A stretch of 18,221 bases of DNA from an uncultured Bacteroides sp. GTDB taxonomy: Bacteria; Bacteroidota; Bacteroidia; Bacteroidales; Bacteroidaceae. Positions 13,479 to 18,221 of the stretch are shown piece by piece. The notes under the pieces were generated by a model. It had not been told where the DNA came from. It saw only the letters and a list, made by a program, of their open reading frames with translations, and made no database searches. The stretch is from assembly GCA_934716785.1 (NCBI GenBank), contig CAKUYM010000052.1, positions 1 to 18,221 on the forward strand, given 5' to 3'. Position 1 is the first letter of the stretch, and each line of letters starts with the position of its first letter. A program made the translations under genes and the position numbers.

Positions 13479-15454
13479 TGAAGAAAGCATTGTTTTTATT
13501 GGGCATGTTGGGGCTGACTTGTTCTTACGGGTTGGCCAAGGACTATATCGTATCTTCACCCGACGGAAAAATAAAAGTAACGGTTTCTGCTGATAAGCAG
13601 TTGCGGTGGAGTGTGCAATATGGGGCGGAACGCATATTGGCTCCCAGTGTGCTATCGATGGAAATAGAGGGCATGGATACACCGTTGGGCGAACGGCCGA
13701 AAGTAGAAAAAGTATATCGTAAGGCGGTAGACGAAAGGCAAGTTGCGGTGGTTCCTACCAAGCAAAAGGTTATTCGTGATTATTATAACCAGTTGAAGTT
13801 ACAGTGTAGGGGAGATTATGCGGTGACTTTTAGGGTTTACGACAATGGAGCGGCCTATCGGTTCGAAACAGACTTCAAGAAAGAAAAGGTCCGTGTAAAA
13901 AGCGAAACTGTGAGTCTGGATCTGATTCAGGGATGCGAAGCTTATTGGCCTCGTGAGAAAAATCAGGAATATATCACTCATTGCGAAGCTAAGTTCGATA
14001 AATTGCCGTTGTCTGCTCTGACCAAGGAGCAGAAAGGTTATTTGCCCATCTATTTGCAAACTCCGGCTCAAAACAGGGTGGTGCTGATGGAATCGGAACT
14101 GTGTGATTATCCTAATTTGTTCTTGGCCGGTAATGGAAGCGGCACGCTCTTGGGAGAATTTCCTCCTGTAGTATTGAAGAGTAAACTGAAAGAGGGAGCG
14201 GACAGGGATGAGGTCTTATTGGAAAAGGCAAGTTACATAGCCGAAACGGATGGCACACGGACGTATCCTTGGCGGTTGCTGATGATCGACAAAGACGACA
14301 AGGGAGTGGTGGAAAACAATCTGCCTTATCAGTTGGCCTCTCCTTCCGTGATAGAAGATACTTCTTGGATAAAGCCCGGAAAGATATCTTGGGATTGGTG
14401 GAGTACGTTGAATGTATATGGAGTAGACTTTAAAGCCGGAGTAAACACGGAAACCTATAAATACTTTATCGACTTTGCATCCAAGTATGGGCTGGAATAT
14501 GTGTTGCTTGATGAAGGGTGGTCTGCAGATACTTGGAATATCAAACAGCCCATACCGGCATTGGATATGAAAGAGCTGGTGCGTTATGGAAAAGAAAAGA
14601 ATGTGGGGCTGGTACTTTGGACATTGTGGAATCCGCTCGATAGGGATATGGATGAAATATTGGCATTGTATGAAGAGTGGGGCATTAAGGGAATAAAGGT
14701 CGATTTCATGCAACGTTCGGATCAGTATATGGTTAATTTTTACGAGCGTGTAGCCCGCACAGCCATGAAACATAAGTTGCTCGTCGATTTTCACGGGGCT
14801 TTCAAACCTTCCGGATTGCAAAAGAGATATCCTAATGTAATGACGTTCGAGGGTGTGTTGGGATTGGAGCACGACAAGGATTCGAGAGACATTAACCCGG
14901 TTCACGATTTGATATTACCGTTTACCCGGATGGCGGCCGGTCCCATGGATTATACGCCCGGAGCTGTAGGAAATGCTACGGCTGACGATTTTTATATAAA
15001 TTTTGTCCACCCCATAAGCTTGGGCACTCGCGCCCATCAAGCGGCATTGTACATTCTTTATGAAAGTCCGCTCCAGATGCTGGCCGATTCTCCGTCCAAT
15101 TATTATACGGCTCCCGATTATGTCTCTTTCATCTCCCGGATACCTACGGTTTGGGATGAAACGAAAGCCATAGAGGCTCGGATAGAGCAATTTTTGGTGA
15201 TGGCGCGTCGGAGTGGCGGCAATTGGTATCTGGCCGGACTGACAGACTGGTCGGAGCGAACCATCCCTGTCAAGCTCGATTTCCTAAGTGATTCTAAGCG
15301 GTATCAAGTGCAGATATTCCGCGATGGCATGAATGCTAATGTCCATGCTTCGGATTTTTGTGTGGAAAAGAAAATAGTTTCTAAAGGCGATGTCTTGTCT
15401 CTTTCTATGGCGAAAGGCGGGGGATGGGCTGCCATATTTACTCCGATAGAATAA
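13475..15454 (+). CDS. GH97 glycoside hydrolase, retaining type (probable alpha-galactosidase-like)
   Basis: A 659-aa enzyme with a signal peptide (about 1-21) and no lipobox, so probably periplasmic. The GH97 N-terminal beta-sandwich covers about residues 22-295. The (beta/alpha)8 barrel starts at SWDWWSTLNVYG, with LLDEGWSADTW (344-354) and LPFTRMAAGPMDYTPGA (481-497), and a C-terminal domain ends the protein. GH97 splits into inverting alpha-glucosidases (SusB) and retaining alpha-galactosidases (BtGal97b). Asp410 in GIKVDFMQR and Glu465 in GVLGLEHDK are 55 residues apart and fit the nucleophile and acid/base of the retaining type (Asp415 and Glu470 in BtGal97b, as I recall). At the SusB base position the protein has Gly (DFHGAF) instead of Glu. 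Exact sugar specificity is not certain. It overlaps the preceding gene by 4 bases. Confidence 0.92.
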   Translation: MMKKALFLLGMLGLTCSYGLAKDYIVSSPDGKIKVTVSADKQLRWSVQYGAERILAPSVLSMEIEGMDTPLGERPKVEKVYRKAVDERQVAVVPTKQKVIRDYYNQLKLQCRGDYAVTFRVYDNGAAYRFETDFKKEKVRVKSETVSLDLIQGCEAYWPREKNQEYITHCEAKFDKLPLSALTKEQKGYLPIYLQTPAQNRVVLMESELCDYPNLFLAGNGSGTLLGEFPPVVLKSKLKEGADRDEVLLEKASYIAETDGTRTYPWRLLMIDKDDKGVVENNLPYQLASPSVIEDTSWIKPGKISWDWWSTLNVYGVDFKAGVNTETYKYFIDFASKYGLEYVLLDEGWSADTWNIKQPIPALDMKELVRYGKEKNVGLVLWTLWNPLDRDMDEILALYEEWGIKGIKVDFMQRSDQYMVNFYERVARTAMKHKLLVDFHGAFKPSGLQKRYPNVMTFEGVLGLEHDKDSRDINPVHDLILPFTRMAAGPMDYTPGAVGNATADDFYINFVHPISLGTRAHQAALYILYESPLQMLADSPSNYYTAPDYVSFISRIPTVWDETKAIEARIEQFLVMARRSGGNWYLAGLTDWSERTIPVKLDFLSDSKRYQVQIFRDGMNANVHASDFCVEKKIVSKGDVLSLSMAKGGGWAAIFTPIE

Positions 15455-15467
15455 AACAGGAAAACTT

Positions 15468-16946
15468 ATGAACAGAGGAATTATTAAATTGTCCTTGTTT
15501 TTAGGATTGCTGGGCGTAGGAGGATGGACCGAATGCGATGCGGCACTCGTAGACTATTATGGAACGGTAGCGGTTGCCGGCAAAGGCATTCCGAATGTGC
15601 CTGTGACCGATGGCAAGCAAATCGTTCTGACGGACAAGAAAGGAAATTACGTGATACATTCGGACGAGGAGGCAAATTTCGTATATCTGACTCTTCCGGA
15701 CGGTTATAAAGTGCCGATGTCGGATGATCGGACACCGGCTTTTTACAAGCGGGTTCCCGTACAGAAGAAAAACCGGAACAGATTGGATTTTCAGTTGGAA
15801 CGTTCGGAACAGAGCGATGAGAACCATGTGTTGGTAGTGTGGGCCGACCCTCAAGTATATTTCGATGAGGAAATGGATGAAGTGGAAAAGGCATCTACTG
15901 ATGTGAAAGAACTCCTTAAGAAACATTATAATCAACTGCCGGCATACGGAATAGTATGTGGTGATATTATAGGCGATATCAAAAGGAAACCTGATTTTTT
16001 TGCTCCGATGATAGAGGCCGTTTCGCATGCCGAGATTCCTTTCTTTTATGTGATAGGAAACCATGATATGGATTTGGGCGGGCGAACCAATGAGTCCGCT
16101 CGCACTACTTACCAGTCTCATTTCGGACCTACCTACTATTCGTTTAATCGCGGAAAAGTTCATTATGTAGTGCTGGATGATATCTTTTTCATCGGAAAGA
16201 GCTATCTGTATGTGGGGTATCTCACCGAAAAGCAGTTCCGGTGGTTGGAACAAGATTTGAAGCAAGTGCGGCCCGGTTCTACCGTGGTGGTGGCCACGCA
16301 TATACCTACTTTTTCCAGAGAAGCCAGACGGAAAGAATGGGGAAAGGAATCTACCATGAAAGTGATGAACAACCGTGCGGCGCTATACGAACTGCTGAAG
16401 CCATACAATGTGCATATCATGTCCGGACACGAACATTATAACGAAAACTATGTATTGGCCGATAATTTATACGAGCATGTGCACGCTCCGCTGTCTACAC
16501 TCTTTTGGCAAGCGCCTTGGGCGTGCGACGGCACTCCCGGCGGATATGCGGTGTATGAATTTAAAGGCGGTGACGTATCTTGGTATTACAAATGCGTAGG
16601 TCGGGAAAGGGATTATCAGTTCCAGCTATATCCTGTAGGAGCATTCCGAAAGAAGCCGGATGCCATATTGGCAAATATCTGGAATTACGATTCTACTTGG
16701 AACGTAAAATGGTTTGAGAATGGTATCGAGCGTGGCGATATGAAGCAGATTTCCGGATACGACCCCTCCATAGCCAATTACTGCGAGAGGTTTAACGCCA
16801 CGTTTAAGCACAAATATATCGGAGCCGATGTGACGGAACATCTGTTTTATGCCGTTCCACAGTTGGAAAATTCAAAAATCCGTGTGGAGGTGACTGACCA
16901 TTGCGGACGGAAATATGTGCAAGAGTTAGAAAATAAAAAGAAGTGA
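15468..16946 (+). CDS. Calcineurin-like metallophosphoesterase with N- and C-terminal accessory domains
   Basis: A 492-aa exported protein (signal peptide about 1-26, cleavage near CDAA; no true lipobox). Residues 28-110 form a carboxypeptidase-regulatory/MetallophosN-like beta domain (DYYGTVAVAGKGIPNVPVTD). The metallophosphatase domain, about 118-345, carries ADPQ (126-129), GDIIGD (165-170), GNHD (197-200), THIP (277-280) and GHEH (320-323), the five metal-binding blocks. The first block has Gln where the classic DxH has His, which I believe is normal in this MetallophosN/C subfamily. The rest matches a MetallophosC-like C-terminal domain. It should hydrolyse a phosphate mono- or diester in the periplasm. 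Placed 13 bases after one GH97 gene and 6 before another, it suggests that the PUL's target carries phosphate (inference). Confidence 0.9.
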   Translation: MNRGIIKLSLFLGLLGVGGWTECDAALVDYYGTVAVAGKGIPNVPVTDGKQIVLTDKKGNYVIHSDEEANFVYLTLPDGYKVPMSDDRTPAFYKRVPVQKKNRNRLDFQLERSEQSDENHVLVVWADPQVYFDEEMDEVEKASTDVKELLKKHYNQLPAYGIVCGDIIGDIKRKPDFFAPMIEAVSHAEIPFFYVIGNHDMDLGGRTNESARTTYQSHFGPTYYSFNRGKVHYVVLDDIFFIGKSYLYVGYLTEKQFRWLEQDLKQVRPGSTVVVATHIPTFSREARRKEWGKESTMKVMNNRAALYELLKPYNVHIMSGHEHYNENYVLADNLYEHVHAPLSTLFWQAPWACDGTPGGYAVYEFKGGDVSWYYKCVGRERDYQFQLYPVGAFRKKPDAILANIWNYDSTWNVKWFENGIERGDMKQISGYDPSIANYCERFNATFKHKYIGADVTEHLFYAVPQLENSKIRVEVTDHCGRKYVQELENKKK

Positions 16947-16952
16947 TTACAT

Positions 16953-18221
16953 ATGGTAAACTTAAATAATAAATGTAGCAGATGGATGCTATTCTGTGTA
17001 TTGGCGTCTCTCTGTCTCTTTTCTTGCGGAGAAGAAAAGGAACTGTCCGTGTGTTCGCCGGATGGGAATATTCGGCTGAACGTGAATGCGGACAATCAAG
17101 TGATAACTTACTCTGTAGAATCTGTAGAAAAGGGAAAAACTGCCATTTTGCTGCCGTCTAAATTAGGATTCTTATTGGCGGGTGGAGATAGCTTGAATCG
17201 ATTTGTGGTGAATAAAACCGAGCACGCTTCTTTCGATGAAACATGGGAGCAGCCTTGGGGCGAGAGCCGATTGGTGAGAAATCATTATAATGAATTGAAA
17301 GTATATTTGAAGGAAGCAGACGGTAACAGAAAGGTAAACATTGTGTTTCGGCTGTTCAATGACGGATTGGGATACAGGTATGAGTTCCCCGCACAGGATG
17401 GGTTGGATTCGTTAGTCATACTGAAGGAACAGACAGAATTTAAAATGCCGCGTGTGCATAAAGCATGGTGGATTACCGCTTCCGATCCTTACTATGAGCA
17501 ATTGGCCAAGCTGTCGCCTATAAGCCAATTAGATACGGTACGCACTCCGCTTACAATGGAAACAGCCGATGGAAAATATCTGTCTATACATGAGGCAAAC
17601 TTGACAGATTTTCCCAAAATGAACCTCACGGTGAAAGATTCGGCTACGTTGTGTGCTTCTTTGGTACCTTGGTCCAATGGAGTAGCGGCCTATGTAAAGG
17701 CGCCGTTTGTCACTCCTTGGCGCACAATGGTGATAGCCGACAAACCGGGCGATCTGGTTACATCACACATTATGTTGAATTTGAACGAGCCTTGCAAGAT
17801 AAAGGATACGTCTTGGATTAAGCCGGGCAAGTATATCGGCATTTGGTGGGAGATGCATTTAGGAAAGGGCACTTGGTATTACGGTCCCAAGCATGCGGCT
17901 ACTACGGCTCATACGAAAGAGTATATCGACTTTGCGGCAGCCAATGGCATGTCGGGAGTTTTGGTGGAAGGATGGAACAAGGGCTGGGAAGGCAACTGGA
18001 TGAAACATGGCGATTCATTGGACTTCACCCAACCTTATCCCGATTTCGACATAAAGGCCATTACGGATTATGCCAAAGCGAAAGGGGTGGAACTGATAGG
18101 GCATCACGAAACGGCGGCGGCTACCCGGAATTATGAGAACCAGCTCGATAAGGCTTTCGCTTTTTATCAAAGCTATGGGGTACATGTGGTGAAAACCGGA
18201 TATGTAAATGTGCTGATGGAC
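16953..18221 (+). CDS. GH97 glycoside hydrolase, SusB-like (inverting type), 3' end outside window
   Basis: 423 residues are visible, open to the window edge; full-length relatives have about 650-740. The signal peptide ends in LCLFSC (Cys25), a lipobox, so this GH97 is predicted to be membrane-anchored. The GH97 N-terminal domain (VCSPDGNIRLNVNADNQ, then RNHYNEL) leads into the barrel: YIGIWWEMHLGKGTWYYG, GVLVEGWNKGWEGNW, GHHETAAATRNYE and HVVKTGYVN. These match SusB rather than the retaining type. Glu386 in GHHET corresponds to the SusB metal/base-side Glu439, and Gly416 in KTGYV replaces the nucleophile Asp of retaining members. The remaining two SusB catalytic glutamates would lie past the window. 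Alpha-glucosidase activity is the likeliest guess. It begins 6 bases after the phosphoesterase stop. Confidence 0.9.
   Translation, partial: MVNLNNKCSRWMLFCVLASLCLFSCGEEKELSVCSPDGNIRLNVNADNQVITYSVESVEKGKTAILLPSKLGFLLAGGDSLNRFVVNKTEHASFDETWEQPWGESRLVRNHYNELKVYLKEADGNRKVNIVFRLFNDGLGYRYEFPAQDGLDSLVILKEQTEFKMPRVHKAWWITASDPYYEQLAKLSPISQLDTVRTPLTMETADGKYLSIHEANLTDFPKMNLTVKDSATLCASLVPWSNGVAAYVKAPFVTPWRTMVIADKPGDLVTSHIMLNLNEPCKIKDTSWIKPGKYIGIWWEMHLGKGTWYYGPKHAATTAHTKEYIDFAAANGMSGVLVEGWNKGWEGNWMKHGDSLDFTQPYPDFDIKAITDYAKAKGVELIGHHETAAATRNYENQLDKAFAFYQSYGVHVVKTGYVNVLMD

Noticed and set aside
14216-14905. 229-codon antisense ORF across the first GH97 gene
   Set aside because: It lies opposite the GH97 barrel and shows no motif or start signal of its own.
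15501-16301. 266-codon antisense ORF across the phosphoesterase
   Set aside because: It is the reverse-strand shadow of a gene with clear metallophosphoesterase motifs, with Arg/His/Ile-rich composition and no family signature.

Overview
The window looks like chromosomal DNA of a gut Bacteroides or a close Bacteroidales relative. It carries an adjacent SusC/SusD pair, an ECF sigma factor with a FecR-type anti-sigma factor, GH97 glycosidases, and promoter boxes of the Bacteroides type TAnnTTTG. No species can be named from the sequence alone.

Left part (1-3116) is an accessory region. It holds the remnant of a serine site-specific recombinase, a 19-bp palindrome, and a leftward gene for an AAA-ATPase-like/PD-(D/E)XK protein with its own promoter. 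A gene-free stretch of about 1 kb follows. Inside it, at 2297-2847, is a compound repeat structure: two diverged inverted arms of about 100 bp rich in GGTGAA/TTCACC, one of which contains a perfect 17-bp hairpin. Between the arms lie a 12-bp direct repeat and two consecutive degenerate tandem arrays with periods of about 21 and 22 bp. I do not recognise this element.

Right part (3117-18221) is a rightward polysaccharide utilization locus (PUL) that continues past the window. In order it has an ECF sigma factor, a FecR-like anti-sigma factor, a SusC-type TonB-dependent transporter with an N-terminal STN signalling domain, a SusD-like lipoprotein, a small lipoprotein, a 495-aa lipoprotein resembling DUF5018, a terminator-like hairpin, a GHL10/COG1649-like lipoprotein, a GH97 enzyme with retaining-type residues, a calcineurin-like phosphoesterase, and a truncated GH97 lipoprotein with SusB-like (inverting-type) residues.

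Likely working model (inference): glycan passing through SusC/SusD signals through the STN domain to the anti-sigma factor. This releases the sigma factor, which switches on susC and the genes behind it. Imported oligosaccharide is then cut by two GH97 enzymes of different mechanism, with the phosphoesterase removing or cleaving a phosphate group. The anti-sigma/susC gap encodes, on the opposite strand, what looks like a complete small RNA unit (TAnnTTTG promoter, about 80 nt, strong intrinsic terminator). It fits the family of cis-antisense RNAs that repress Bacteroides PULs and is the most interesting regulatory feature here.
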